Assembly: GCF_902635505.1 (NCBI RefSeq)
Contig: NC_045432.1
Span: 3,391,762-3,455,761 of the forward strand
Source of the DNA: Sarcophilus harrisii
Lineage: Eukaryota > Chordata > Mammalia > Dasyuromorphia > Dasyuridae
DNA: 64,000 nucleotides
Direction of reading: 5' to 3'
Position 1 is the stretch's first letter, and each line of letters opens with the position of its first letter. This document shows, in pieces, positions 48,185 through 59,431 of the stretch. The notes under the pieces were generated by a model, which worked only from the letters and a program-made list of their open reading frames with translations, made no database searches and was not told the origin of the DNA. Made by a program: the position numbers and the translations under genes.

Positions 48185-48440
48185 ATTTCTTTGTTAGGAT
48201 GGAATAAGAGATGTTTCCTTGTTCATAGCTACAATGTGAGGGCACCCACTCCGTCCAACCAGATTTGTTATGTTTGGGTACGTGACCCTCTGTTTGCTTT
48301 CTGTATGCCTCCTCTTGTTAACTGCCAGTCTGCCCTGGTGGGGGGAGATGCTCAGTTCTCCTGAGATGTGATCAAATAAAGGCTTCTGTTTTCTACTTTG
48401 AAATACCTCTCTTTTTAATGGAGTTGGTGGACTTGTGACC
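48185..48440 (+). mobile_element. Probable solo LTR abutting the ATRX-like stop
   Basis: Contains AATAAA (48,375-48,380) followed by 'ggcttctgttttctactttg' and a U5-like tail, an LTR-like arrangement. It begins within about 20-40 bp of the stop codon of exon 8, where similarity to ATRX ends. It could provide the 3' end of any transcript from copy B. Family not assigned. Confidence 0.4.
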
Positions 48441-49290
48441 TTCCCATTTTTAGGGGCTGGTCCAGAAGAACTGGGCAGAGCAGGGAAATCTGATAGTCTC
48501 AGAAGGTTGTGCATCCCTTTGGGCAGTCTCAGGTAAGGTAGGGGTGGGAAATGTCCCTGGGATTGGATTATGGTAGGGATTCTTCTAGGGCTGAAGCAGC
48601 AGCCACATGTGTATGGAAAAACTAAAGGGTCCTGTTGGTCCAGTGACGTTCCTGAGAGAAAGGGACAGGATATTTGGGCTGGGGCAGATGCTGTGACTCC
48701 ATCATTCCCGTCCCAAAGAACTGAGACCCAAATTCATTTGGGGCTAGAGATGGAGGACTCATCTTCCACAACAGCTTCTGACTGATAAGGGGGGAGATGG
48801 ATGTGAATTGTGCCCAATTAGCATCCAAAGGTGAGATGCCCCTTGCAGAGGCTGAGGTATGCAGTGATATCCCTCCTGCAAGGCCATGTGAAAAATGATT
48901 GAGGCAAGTCTGGAAGACACAAATCTTATTAAATTAAAACCAGGGATATTGGGGTTACAGTACTACCTCCCCCTGCTGCTCAAAACCATATCGTTTGTAA
49001 TGAGAATGTGCTCAGGTTTCACAGTCCCATTAGACATGGTGAGAGTGACAGAACCCTTGGCAGCAGTGAAACAACAGGTGGTGTTGATGAAGGGGCTCCA
49101 GAGCAGAGTCACCAACCCTGCGAGTGAGGTGGTCTCTGGAGGGTGAGTGGTCACCGTGGGAAACATCTTGTGAGAAAACTGGGTGCCCAAAAGTCTCTCC
49201 TCCAAACCCCACTGAAATCATTTCTGATGGACCTTCAACAAATAATAGAATAACAGCTAGGTCCCATAAGGGTGAATAGAACATTATCCA
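48440..49290 (-). mobile_element. Endogenous retrovirus fossil, env region, inverted
   Basis: The reverse complement of the family at 19,020-20,400. Shared strings (minus strand) include the 'PSEMISVGFGGETF' region against 'KSEMFSVGFGEETF', and 'TTHPPETTSLAGLVTLLWSP' against 'TTHPPQTTSLPVLVSLLWSP'. A block present in the plus-strand relative (about 19,370-19,950) is absent here. Broken in several places and incomplete. Confidence 0.6.
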
Positions 49291-50744
49291 TACATATGTT
49301 TTGGAAACAAAAAGCTTTAAAAATAAAAACAAAAACCAAGAAGTGTAATGCAGTTAGTGATACCAGAGAACTCCGCAGACATTTCCGAGACAGCTAATGA
49401 AATGCCAGGTAACCAAACGCACAGATGACTTCTAGAAAAGAAACACCAAGGGGCAATTCCCAAGACACGTCCTGTTTCAATTTACTAATTCAACTGAGAA
49501 ACAAGCAACGATGTTGCTTGTGCCAATCGGTGATATTGGTGGGAGCACAAATGGGATGGTAAATGGGAAGGGGACAAAAGGGAGTGTGAGATGCCTGTGG
49601 GTCAAACAGCAGTGGCAAGGAGGGCAAGTTAAGCCTTGTAGTCTCAAGAACTGAAGAGTCTTGAGGAGGTGGAGGGAGGAAAGATATAAAAAGGGATGAG
49701 GGAGGCCTTGTTATGGTAGTGGGAGGAGGGATCTACTTGAGGGTGCAAAAGGGGAAGAAGCAGGTAATGTGAAAAAATGAAGCAAAAAAGGAACTAAGAA
49801 ACAAACACCTAAAGAGTAAGGGATAACAGGAGGAGGTGGTAAGAATTGAGGATAAAAGAGCTATTGGGAAAAGGGCCATTATGATAGAATGGAAGGCAGC
49901 CCAGGACTGGGCCCAGTGGAACACTAGGAATGACCTGCATGGGGGTCCAACTGAGGACATTGAGAAGGAGTGGCCAAGGTGAGGGGGTACTCAGCCGGTG
50001 CTGTCTTTTAGCTTTGGTTATGTTTCCAGGGCTTAGCTCAGTACCTGGTACATCACAGGCACTTCATAAATGTTTAGTGATTAAAAGGAGAAGTTGTAAG
50101 GAGTAATTTCAGAAAAAACTTAGAGAAAAGTATCAAGAGAAGGGCTAATGACAGTGCCAAAGGCTGCAAAGTAATGAGGAAAGGTGAGGATGAAGAAAAG
50201 GACATGGGATTTGCCATCAAGGAGATGATGAGCAACGTGAGAAAAATTTCAGTGGAAGGATGAGAGCAGAACATAGATTGTAGAGAACTGAGAAGAGAGG
50301 AGAACAAGTAGAGGTGACTATGATAAATGGGAGGATAATCACAGGGAAGGAGAGACCAAGACAGATGTTTTTAAGGATGCTGGAGACAGACATGTTTATA
50401 GGCAAGGGAAAGTAGCCAATATCCAGGGAGATACTGAACTGAGAGAATGGACGTGATAGAGGAAGTGCTCTGCTGGAGGAAATGGGTTGGAAGGGACCAT
50501 CATGCAGGTAGCAAGGAATTTGGATCAGTAAGCCCTAAGCTCATCTTTATGTGTGAAAAAGGCATGGAGGTGGAGACGGAGGTAGAGGGCTGCTGAGTGA
50601 TGGGCAAGGAAGAGGAGGGAACAAGGGGGTGCTCTCAGAATGACCTACATATTTTCAGGCTAATATGGGGCAACATCCTCAACTTGAGACCGTGGGAGTG
50701 AGTGGGAAGGAGCTATGGGAGATTTCAGGAGAGATGAAAATTTT
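49290..50744 (+). repeat. Long old interspersed repeat, copy 2 (left part)
   Basis: 49,290-49,980 is purine-rich and only loosely recognisable. 50,000-50,740 matches 2,340-2,950 ('agtagaggtgactatgataa', 'gatgtttttaaggatgctgg', 'atattttcaggctaatatgg'). The element continues at 51,400 after an L1 insertion. Confidence 0.5.
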
Positions 50745-51395
50745 CTTTTTTTTTATTAAGCTTTTATATTTTTCAACTCTGACCCATGCAAAACCTTGTG
50801 TTCTAAATTTCCCCCCACCTCCTCCCCTACATGGCAAATAATGCAGTATATGGTAAACATGTGCAATTCTTCTATACATATTTCTACATTTACCAGGCTG
50901 CAAAAGAAAAATCAGGTCAAAAAGGTGTAAAAAGGAGAAAGAAAATAAAATGCAAGCAAACAACAGCAAGAAGAACAAAAATGCTATGTGGTGATCCACA
51001 GTCCCCATAATCCTCTCTCTAGGTGTAGATGGTTCTCTTCATTACAAGATCATTGGAAGTGGCCTGAGATCATCTCCTTGTTGGAAAAATTCACATCCAT
51101 CAGAATCATAGTCTTGTTGCCACATATAAACATCCTCTGGTTCTGCTCATTTCATTTACCATCAGTTCATGTAAGTCTCTCCAGGCCTCTCTGAAATAAT
51201 ATTGCCCATCATTTCCTATAGAAGAATAATATTCCATAACATTCATATACCACAAATTACTCAGCCACACTCCAACTGATGGGCATCCACTCCGTTTCCA
51301 GTTTCTTGCCACTACAAACATTTTGGCCATGAGGGTTCCTTTCCAACCTCCCTTGAGATTAGAGCACCTTTTCATGTGACTAGAATTGGTTTCAG
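50745..51395 (-). mobile_element. LINE-1 3' end inserted into the old repeat
   Basis: The plus strand reads 'tattaagcttttatattttt', 'gcaaaaccttgtgttct', 'ctctggttctgctcatttca'. The minus strand encodes the decayed ORF2 C-terminus ('VARNWKRSGCPSVGVWLSNL', 'WYMNVMEYY'). It splits the repeat whose two parts match 2,340-3,270. Confidence 0.75.
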
Positions 51396-51399
51396 TTTC

Positions 51400-51700
51400 T
51401 TCGAGATGAAATTTTTTTGATGAGCCATTGTGGTTAGTAGGAGAATGAGAAAGAAGTAAATAATGATAGTCTTGGGCCTGCAGTAGAAAGTTGGTCACTT
51501 TTATGGCAAAATAATTGCTATAGGAGTAGACAAGGGGCATGGATCAACCCTGTTTTGTGAAATAATGCTGGTGGACATTGGCCTTATCTCATAAGGTCTG
51601 GAAGTGAATTTCAGAATAACATGGTTAATTTGGCATCTACCCTTTACCAATTCCCTGTCAATCATTTTGAAGTTTGGAAAAGGAAATAAGATGGCATTTG
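51400..51700 (+). repeat. Long old interspersed repeat, copy 2 (right part)
   Basis: 'gagccattgtggttagtagg', 'ggcatggatcaaccctg' and 'accctttaccaattccctgt' match the tail at 2,955-3,250. Completes the element interrupted at 50,745. Confidence 0.6.
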
Positions 51701-52059
51701 GGCCCACACTTCCGCAACCTTGGAGGCCTTTCTCCTTTTACTTGTGGTGTTGCAGCACTGAGGCTCTGTCCTGTAGAATCCTTTATCCAGCTTCCTCTGT
51801 GAAGTTTTGAGCACTTTCTTTCAGTTCCAGTCTGGCTCTCCTGTAACTGGTCCTTGCTATAATTGTGTTTCTCTTGCTCTTGATTCCTTGTATCCGGTCC
51901 CCATCATTGACCCATATGCCGGCTCCTCCTCCGTGGCAGCAGTCTCTTTCTTGCCTCCCTCCTGTCCTTTTACACATTCATGGGTAAATTACATTATATA
52001 CAGTATCTGCAGAGTGATTCAGTATAAAAAAAAAAAACATTATTGACAGTTTTGCTATA

Positions 52060-52985
52060 ACCCCCCCAACTTGTCATTTCTCTGCCAGTTTTAGCTGCAT
52101 TGATTTTGGTTGGAGAAAAGCTTTTTAATTTTGTGTAACCAAAACTGTTCATTTTGTCTCCTTTGAACCTGTCTGTCTTTTGCTTGGTTATGACTTCTTC
52201 CCTTATTTATACAAATAACAGTTAATTTCTTCCATGTACCTCACTTTATGAAGTTAGCCTTTAGGTTCATGAAATATACCCAATTGCAGCCTGACTTTTT
52301 GTCTTTTATGTGAAATGTTGTTCTAACCTGAGGTTCTCCTAGACTCCTTGCCAGTTTTCCTAAAAGTTTTTATTGAATAGTGAATTCTTCCATAGCTAAG
52401 ATCATTTCTTTTCTCAAACAGGTAGATACTGTGCTCTTTGGCTCCTGGGTATTTTGTACCTGATTGGTTCCAATAATCGATCTTTCTTTCCCAATGAGAA
52501 ATTGTGTAATGATATTGGCCTTGTAATGTAGTTTTAGAATCTGGTACTGCTAGGGCCTCTTTCTTCCCATTTCCCCCATTAATTTCCTGTGTGTATAAAA
52601 AAAATTTGTAGGTATTTTAATTTGTATTGCAGTATGTTAGTAAATTACTTTAGGTAGTAGTATCATTTTTCTGGTTTGGATTTTGCCTAGTAGTGAGCAA
52701 TTCATATTTTTCCAGTTATTTAGATCTGCTTTTATTTGTGAAAAAGTGAACTGTATTAATTCAGTTTCTGTCTATATTTTGGCAAGTAAACTTCCAGTTA
52801 TTTTACAGTACTTGTAGTTACCTTCAGTGCAATTTATCTTCCTTTCTCTTCCTGGTGGATTTTATTGGTAATTTACAGAATATTGATAACTTGCTTGGGT
52901 TTCTTATACCCTTCTGTCTTTCTGTAGTTGTTCTGTTTCATTTATGTTTTTAGTTCTTTGGAGTTCTCTAAGTAAACAATCATAT
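52060..52985 (-). mobile_element. LINE-1 ORF2 fragment in copy C
   Basis: The same fragment as 15,700-16,700 in copy A; most of it is deleted in copy B. It ends at the LTR insertion point, and its continuation ('aaagagtgatttgttttcta') resumes after that LTR. Confidence 0.6.
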
Positions 52986-52992
52986 CATGTGT

Positions 52993-53436
52993 TGTAATCC
53001 TGGAGAAACTGAGGTAAGACAGAGGTTAGGTTTCAAATATTTTAATAGAGGAAAGTTTGGACTAGCAGAAGCCAGCTAGCCAAATGGGACTCTTGTCTCA
53101 AAGCATTCAGCTTCGAGCAATTAATTCCAGAGATTTTTATAGGGTTCCAGCTATCAAGGCAACAAAGGCAAGGGGGACGGGGAAGAACACTACCATAATT
53201 TCAGGAAAGGATCATAATTCAGTTCTGACAGGATAGGGGTCAGGAGATGTCCATTCTAGGGCAAGAGATACCCAAGCATTTGAAATAAGCCATCAAGAGT
53301 TTTATGACCCTTTGGAAAGGGAGAGTGGCCAGAGCTTCGAGGCCCAAATTTTCTCAGTCCTAATGGGGCAAGGAAGGGGGGTGGGCACAACAATTCCACT
53401 CAGAGCATAATAATTCAGGGAAACTGAGGTATTACA
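52993..53436 (-). mobile_element. Solo LTR, complete ends, in copy C
   Basis: 444 bp with TGTAATCC... and ...GGTATTACA ends. The two ends are inverted copies around 'gagaaactgaggt' / 'gggaaactgaggt'. It splits an L1 that is continuous in copy A (16,670-16,710). Present in B (truncated), absent from A. No internal genes; the ends look whole. Confidence 0.7.
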
Positions 53437-53653
53437 CTGAAAAGAGTGATTTGTTTTCTATTGCATGTTTCTTTGCTGATGTTTTTCCATTTCTTTTCTA
53501 CAGAGTTATTGCTATAGCTCAAATTTCGAGTAAAATATTCCATTGTAGTGATGATCACCAACACCTATTATATGGAATGAAGAAAATTCTTTTGAGCCTT
53601 ATGGTTTCTGGAAAATTATTTAATAGCAAGGTCAGCATTTTACCATCAAAGTA

Positions 53654-54155
53654 GGTGGTAATGTTCTTCACTGAAATACAATGTTCTCTGGGAGCAGATT
53701 TCTTGGGGGCTTCTGGATGTAGCCTTCATTTCAGTTCAGTGTAATCACCCCAAATGCAGCCAGGAGTTAAAGTTCAAATCCTTTGTTGTTTCCTTTCCAG
53801 TCTTGTCTCTTTCCTGGGCCTGCTTAGCTTTCTTAGAGGCCTATCTCTCTCCTTGGTTCCTGTGGCTAGTCCTTTGCCTCTGCCAGCTTCTGCCTCTAGC
53901 TCTCTCAGAATGTCTCCAGCCAGCACAAAGGTGGAAGATGGAATGAATCTGTCTCCTCCTCCGAGACCTTCTAGTGGGCTTGTCCTTTAGTGGGCTTGTC
54001 CTCTTTGGCCCTGAGAGCTCTTCCTTATATATGCTGTCTTAAAACTGTGAATCTTGTGGAATTAAATAAATTTACTAAGTACATGTAAATTAGTGTTTGT
54101 CCATTAATTCCCTCATCCTTTTCCAACTGGGCTTAATCCTTGTGGAAATTTAACA
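53654..54155 (-). mobile_element. Solo LTR private to copy C
   Basis: The same family as 45,226-45,700 ('tagccttcatttcagttcag', 'tgtctccagccagcacaaag'). Copy B reads straight through at the corresponding place (28,594-28,600), so this insertion came after the B/C duplication. Old enough to be diverged; no internal genes. Confidence 0.6.
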
Positions 54156-54159
54156 GTAG

Positions 54160-55150
54160 GTCAGTTTTAATTAAAATTTAAGGGAAAGAAATTTTACAAC
54201 TTGTTTAAAATAAGGAAAAATTCTCCTTTAATAATTGTTCCAGTAAAAAGTTCAATGGGCCACCTTTGGGGAAGAATTGGCATTAAAATTTCCGGTAAAA
54301 AGGCCCATTTGGGAAACAAACAAAAACCCTTTTTGGCTTTACAAAAAGGTTTCTGTGTCCATTTGGAAACCAATAAAAGGGTTTAGGGTTTGGAACAATT
54401 TAGGAAAAAATTTTTAAAGTTTTAAAACCAAAGAAGTTGCCTGGCCATTGTGCCTGCCAAACTTTCTTTGGGAGGTAGTCTTCACAATTGAAAATTGCCC
54501 AAAAGCTTTAAGCTTGGCCCTTGTTAGCTCTCTATATTACTCCTCCTTCTCTTCCTCTTCTTTCTCCTCCTCTTCCTCCCCCCTCCTCTTTCGCCCCCCC
54601 CCCTGCTCCCCTTCCTCTTCCCCCTCCCCCTCCTCTCCCTCTTTCTCCTTCTCCGCTTCTTCCCCCTCCTCCTTCTCCTCTTCCCTGTCCCTGTGCTTTC
54701 CCTTTCCCCTTCTTCTTCTTCTCTTTCTCCTCCTCCTCCTCCTTCTTCTTCTACTACTACTACTACTGATGAGGGTGTACTATGAGGAGGTTAGGCAGGA
54801 ATAGGTGAGGTTCCTTCTCTCCAAGACTCATGTTCTGACCGAAAATTCACTGTTAAGAGGCTATGGTTAAAAAGCATTTGGTAAAAGAAACCCACTGAAA
54901 AAGTTCTCTTTTGGGCATTCATTCTCAAGAGAATTTGCTTGGAAAGTCATTTTGAAGACCCATTTATATATGAGGCTAAGGGAAGTTTGATAATTCTCAA
55001 ACTTAAATGGAAAATCTTGTTGGGGTTGTGACTACCTGACAAGAAAAGCATCTTTCTGAGGGATGTTGAGACCATTTGGGTTTTAGATCCAAAGGGGGAC
55101 ATGTTTTGGGGTGATTTTATGTAATTTTATAGGGCTCACTCAGGTCATAC
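54160..55150. other. Scrambled stretch of copy C with triplet and CT-rich tracts
   Basis: 54,180-54,470 resembles B 28,690-28,900 but with inflated homopolymers, small duplications and dropped bases, unlike the cleaner neighbours. 54,535-54,775 is a (CTT/CCT)n then (CTA)n tract. 54,800-55,150 has no match in B. Either rapid decay or a poorly resolved assembly. Confidence 0.45.
54535..54775. repeat. CT-rich and (CTA)n microsatellite
   Basis: About 230 bp of C/T with CTC, CTT and finally CTA triplets. The serine/leucine/proline-rich frames over it are artefacts of composition. Confidence 0.9.
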
Positions 55151-55164
55151 AGAGTTAACTCTCA

Positions 55165-55215
55165 TCATGACTACTACTAGTAGTACTACTACCACCACCA
55201 CTGCTACTATTGCTG
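55165..55215. repeat. Second (ACT)n/(CCA)n tract
   Basis: 'gactactactagtagtacta' type triplets, then 'ccaccaccactgctactatt', matching the right end of the triplet tract in B (29,522-29,550). Confidence 0.85.
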
Positions 55216-55699
55216 CTTTGGCAATTACTTCCCTCACATCCCAGTGAGACAGACGTACTTTAGATGGATTTTCATGGGAGATAGAGATTTTGAGGCACAG
55301 AATAACCATTTTTTTCAGATCTGTGCAAAGGTTCAAGGACAGGAAATTGAACATGAAGTATAAAAACTTATTAGAATGTTGCTTTATTAGTATCTGAATG
55401 ATCCTGGCTAAGTCAGGATCAAAGAATGGAATAAATTTGAATTTTTGACTATTTGGGTAAAGATTTCCAATGGTGAATTTTTAAAATCAAATTTATTTTT
55501 TTATTATAGTATTTAATTTTCCAAATATATCAATGATAGTTTTCAACTTCACCTTCCAAACCAAGTTTTTTCCTCCCTACCCTACACTCTCTGCTCCCTA
55601 GTCGGGAAGTGATCTGATATGGGCTAAATATGTGCAATTCCATGTTATCAATGATGATTCGACTAAAAGTTTAAAAGGATCAATAAACAATTGCAACGG

Positions 55700-56500
55700 G
55701 GAAAAAGAGGAAGGATGAAAAGCATAAGGGGGAAATAGGGTTCAAGGTGAGAGAACAGGAAAGGGAGAGGAAAATGAGAACAAGGGAGGGGGTTGGGAAA
55801 TCAGAAAAACAGGAAGAGACGGTGAGAAGGGAGGGGAAGGTGAAGGGAAAGCAGGGCTCCGGTTTTCCTGGGTAACTAAATCCCAAATTCCCGGTGTGTT
55901 CTCAAGGCTCTCCGGTCTCGGTTGAAACTTCGTTGTCCAATCATCCGCCCGTTCCAGTTGCTCATTGGGTGGGTCCCATCTCTCCCAAAATGAATTTGGC
56001 TCCCTTAAAAGTCCAGCCCCTGGGTAAATATTTCTGCCCTTTAGAGACGTTGTTTTCCTTTTCCGTGTTCCACCAGGTCTCCGTTCGCTTTAGTTAATTA
56101 GTGAAAATAAATCCTCTTGATGTTTTCCTGAAGAATTTTCCTTTCATTTCCGTGCGTCATTTGCGGCTTCTCCCACTTAGATTCGCCCTCATTTACTTCT
56201 TGCCTTTTCCGCAACCGTTTAGAGTCCGTTCAGTCAGTATCTTGCTTGAAACAGAACGTGCCACATTATGTGGTTCTCCTCGACAGTAGCTGTCGCGTCT
56301 TTCGGTTTTCCTATTCTTGGAACCAATTGCTCTGTAACCGTTTCATTGACTTTACTTGTAAAACGTCCTACTTTTTATGTTTAGTTTCTTTTGTTGAAGT
56401 CATTGATAACGGGGATTGATTTATTGTCTTCACCCTTCTTTTTAGATAAATTCTGCGGCAAATCAATGATCTTTTCAATGGAAAATCCCAGGTGGTGAAA
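55700..56500 (+). promoter_or_regulatory. Degraded promoter region of ATRX-like copy C
   Basis: The counterpart of 30,400-31,260. A CCAAT survives near 55,937, but CpGs are mostly TG/CA here and the ETS-type sites next to exon 1 are lost. This suggests long-standing methylation and inactivity. Confidence 0.45.
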
Positions 56501-56503
56501 AGC
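56446..56503 (+). pseudogene. ATRX-like copy C, exon 2 (broken)
   Basis: Acceptor cttctttttag is kept. The ATG at 56,478 is followed after six codons by TGA. The donor region reads 'gaaaagcccag' where B has 'taaggtaagtg'. So neither the frame nor the splice donor survives. Confidence 0.6.
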
Positions 56504-58704
56504 CCAGTTTCTCAGGCCGTCAATAATTTGGAACATTGAAAAAACCATCGTTTCTGAGTCTGTGGTGAAATATTTTATGAATCTAAACAAACGACCCAGG
56601 CAAGGAAAGGCGGGTTTTCATCACTTTGGGCGTTTTATTGGCTTTAGGGGGAAAAAAGGCCTTTTATGACATTAACTCACGAGATTCTGTAATACTGGCT
56701 CCTAATTCCAATTGGAAAATTCCAAATAAAAATCCATGTTTCCTGATAAACGCTGGTTCTGTCATAATTAATTGTTAATAAGTTCTCTTTTAAATATATA
56801 ATTTATAAGTGTAACCATATCCTTTCCTAATTATACCCTGCTTGAGGGTGATTGAAGAAGTTAAAGGGGGAAAAAGAATGAAAAAGGCTCACAGCAAAGA
56901 ACAAAACAACACTTAACAAGGCAGTGAAGAAAAGATGGACACTTACTAATATAATTTCTTCTAATATATGTGTGTGCATATGTAAATATGTACAGGTATA
57001 CACACACATATATATACATACATATACACACGTATACTTTCTTAAACTGGTAATTTTTGCATATATTTTGAATCTTCCTGATGTTCTGCTGGACACATGG
57101 CAGTGTTCTCTCTGGTTTTATTTTGTTTCATATTTCTTTTCTGTGTTTCTTTTTTATTACTCTGTTTTTTAAAACGAAATAAATTTTTAAAAAATAAAGT
57201 ATATAAGGCAGTAATTATTAACTGATTGAAAAAATGGCGACTCAGGAGTATGATGGTGTCCCTGACGATTATAAGGAATAAATTATTACAAACAGTGTAG
57301 GTCAAAATATGACAGAAAATATAACAAAATAAATTTTTAAAAATTTTGAAATAAGACATAGGTTAAAGCAGAAATGCTTGTTTTCAGTGCTATAATTCAG
57401 CCATTCCAGAAATGCTAACTATATTAGGCAAATTAGTAAGTTGAAGATAAATATATGCATGGAGAAAGAAGAAACTTTCTTAGATGAGAGGATAAGATAT
57501 AGAGTAATATTAAAAATTAATGGTTGCTAATTCATTCATAAGGAAACAAAGAACAATACAAAATAGAGAGAAAAGGGGGGAGATCTGAAAACTCCTTTGA
57601 TCCAAAAAATACTAGATGAGATGTTTAGGGTCCTTGTACTTACTCTGTTAATAGATTTGCTTCCCCTGCACCAAAGTCTAGCTGAAATAGGGAAGAGACT
57701 GGGAAATGGACAAAAGAAAAGGGCAAACAATGGGAAGAGCTCGGGCACTCAGCAAAATCATGTTTCCTGACAATAGATTCTATAATGTGACAAAAGTACA
57801 AACTCACTTTCTACCTCCACCTGCCTTTCACACGTGTAGAACTGCATGTGAAGGAGATATCTTAAACCTAGTGTGGGTAAGATTATTTTTCTTATTTTCC
57901 CTGTTTCTGACAAGGATACTATCACCTTATAGGCTTATTAGACTAGGAAGCCATTCTCACCTTCTCATTGTCTCTTACCCTCCATATCCAAGTTGTTGTC
58001 TATGCATATTGATTTTGCTATCTTAACCCCTCTCAAATAGTCCCTTTCTTTACCCCTTTAACAGTCCCTTGTTATAATTTAACACCTGGACTATGGAAAT
58101 ATCCTGACTTAAGTTTTTACCCACTCCACTCTTGTAAGCTTTCAATCATTACAGTGAGTTTGCTAAAACAAAGATTCAATGATGCCATTTTCTATTCCTT
58201 AGCTCCCCACCCCCACCCCATATCAATAAACCTTAAGCTACAAAATCTTGGCCATTCAAAACCCATCACCCTCTATAATGCCAGTTACCTGGCCCTAAGG
58301 CCATTCTCCTGAACAAAAACCCCTTTTTCTCAGGCTATTCCAAATTTCCCCCATCCCTGCAATGCCCTCCTTACTCATCTCTAGCCACTGATTCTATTCC
58401 TTTAAGTTTGAACTGAATCCTGCCTTTTCCGGAACCTTCCTTAGTCCCTCATAATCCCATTGTCTCCCTTGATGAACTTTCCCCATGTATCCAGAATATA
58501 ACTTATTTATTATATTTGCTTGTTATCTTGGTATTAGCTTGTCAGCTTCTTGAGCACAGGGACCATCTTTTTGCGTCTTTCTATCTCCTGTGCTTATCTC
58601 AATCCAATTGGAAAGTCTGTTCTGAAATTTAGTGAAGTAAACTCAGGGATCCATTACATGATGTCATGAACAGTCTGACACAATGACTGGACAAGAACAC
58701 CTTT

Positions 58705-58925
58705 GGATAGCTAGGTGACTTAATACAGAATGGCCTGGATTCAGAAAATCTTATCTTCCTGAGTTCAAATCTGACCTCAGAAATTTACTCTGGTAATAAT
58801 CCTGGGTCCAGTCCACTTCATCCTGTTTGGTTAGTGTCCCCATGTAGAATGAGTGGGAGAAAGGAATGGCAAAACCCTCAATATCTCTTGAAAACCTTTC
58901 CCATGGGTCACAAAGAGTTGTATAT
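58705..58925 (+). mobile_element. Marsupial-type SINE in copy C intron 2
   Basis: The counterpart of the SINE at 34,205-34,450; 'gatagctaggtgacttaata' keeps the head closer to the SINE consensus than B does. Confidence 0.75.
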
Positions 58926-58981
58926 ACCTGAAAAACAAAAACCGTGGATTCACTGAATTTGTATTTGGTTTCTCTTTTTAG

Positions 58982-59025
58982 GGTAGTGGCCGTTCTGAAG
59001 AACTGAAGCCATCATGCCCTGAGAG
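58982..59025 (+). CDS. ATRX-like copy C, exon 3
   Basis: 44 bases, open, reading GSGRSEELKPSCPE; acceptor ctctttttag, donor gtcagt. By eye it differs from B at four positions, of which three change amino acids. Confidence 0.6.
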
Positions 59026-59324
59026 GTCAGTTAGTATTTCTGACCAACATACGTGGATTTACTTTAAAAGTACAAATACGTCTAGGATGTTATCCATCTA
59101 ACTGCCGTCTTTATGTCTCTTTTTTCTACTATTTCTCCTTCTATATCTTTGTGAAAAATGCAAGGTATGAAGGGCTGCAAGTTAGTACTAAGTTGCGTAT
59201 GAAATATGAATATTGCTTGAAATATTTTCATATCAACTTTACTAACACTCACCAAGGAAGCCAAGGAAATTCTGAAAACTTTTACTTGTTTTAAGTATAA
59301 ACATAGATTTTAAATTTTCCTTAG

Positions 59325-59431
59325 GAAAGAACATATGGACTCTGATGATGGAAAGACGGTACATGAATCTGTCAGTGCATTTCATTCAGATGAAAATTTA
59401 GATATTTTTGTGACAAAAAGTGTCTCAGAAG
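59325..59431 (+). CDS. ATRX-like copy C, exon 4
   Basis: 107 bases, open: RKEHMDSDDGKTVHESVSAF then HSDENLDIFVTKSVSEG; acceptor ccttag, donor gtatgt. By eye about 13 differences from B, of which about 11 change amino acids. 'SDDGKT' is nearer the ATRX 'SDDEKP' than B's 'CDDGQM', so at these sites C keeps the older state. Confidence 0.65.

Noticed and set aside
48194-48514. 106-codon minus-strand frame next to the ATRX-like exon
   Set aside because: Spans LTR and retroviral fossil sequence; no independent gene evidence.
54448-54804. 118-codon serine/proline/leucine-rich frame
   Set aside because: Pure low-complexity CT-rich microsatellite translation.
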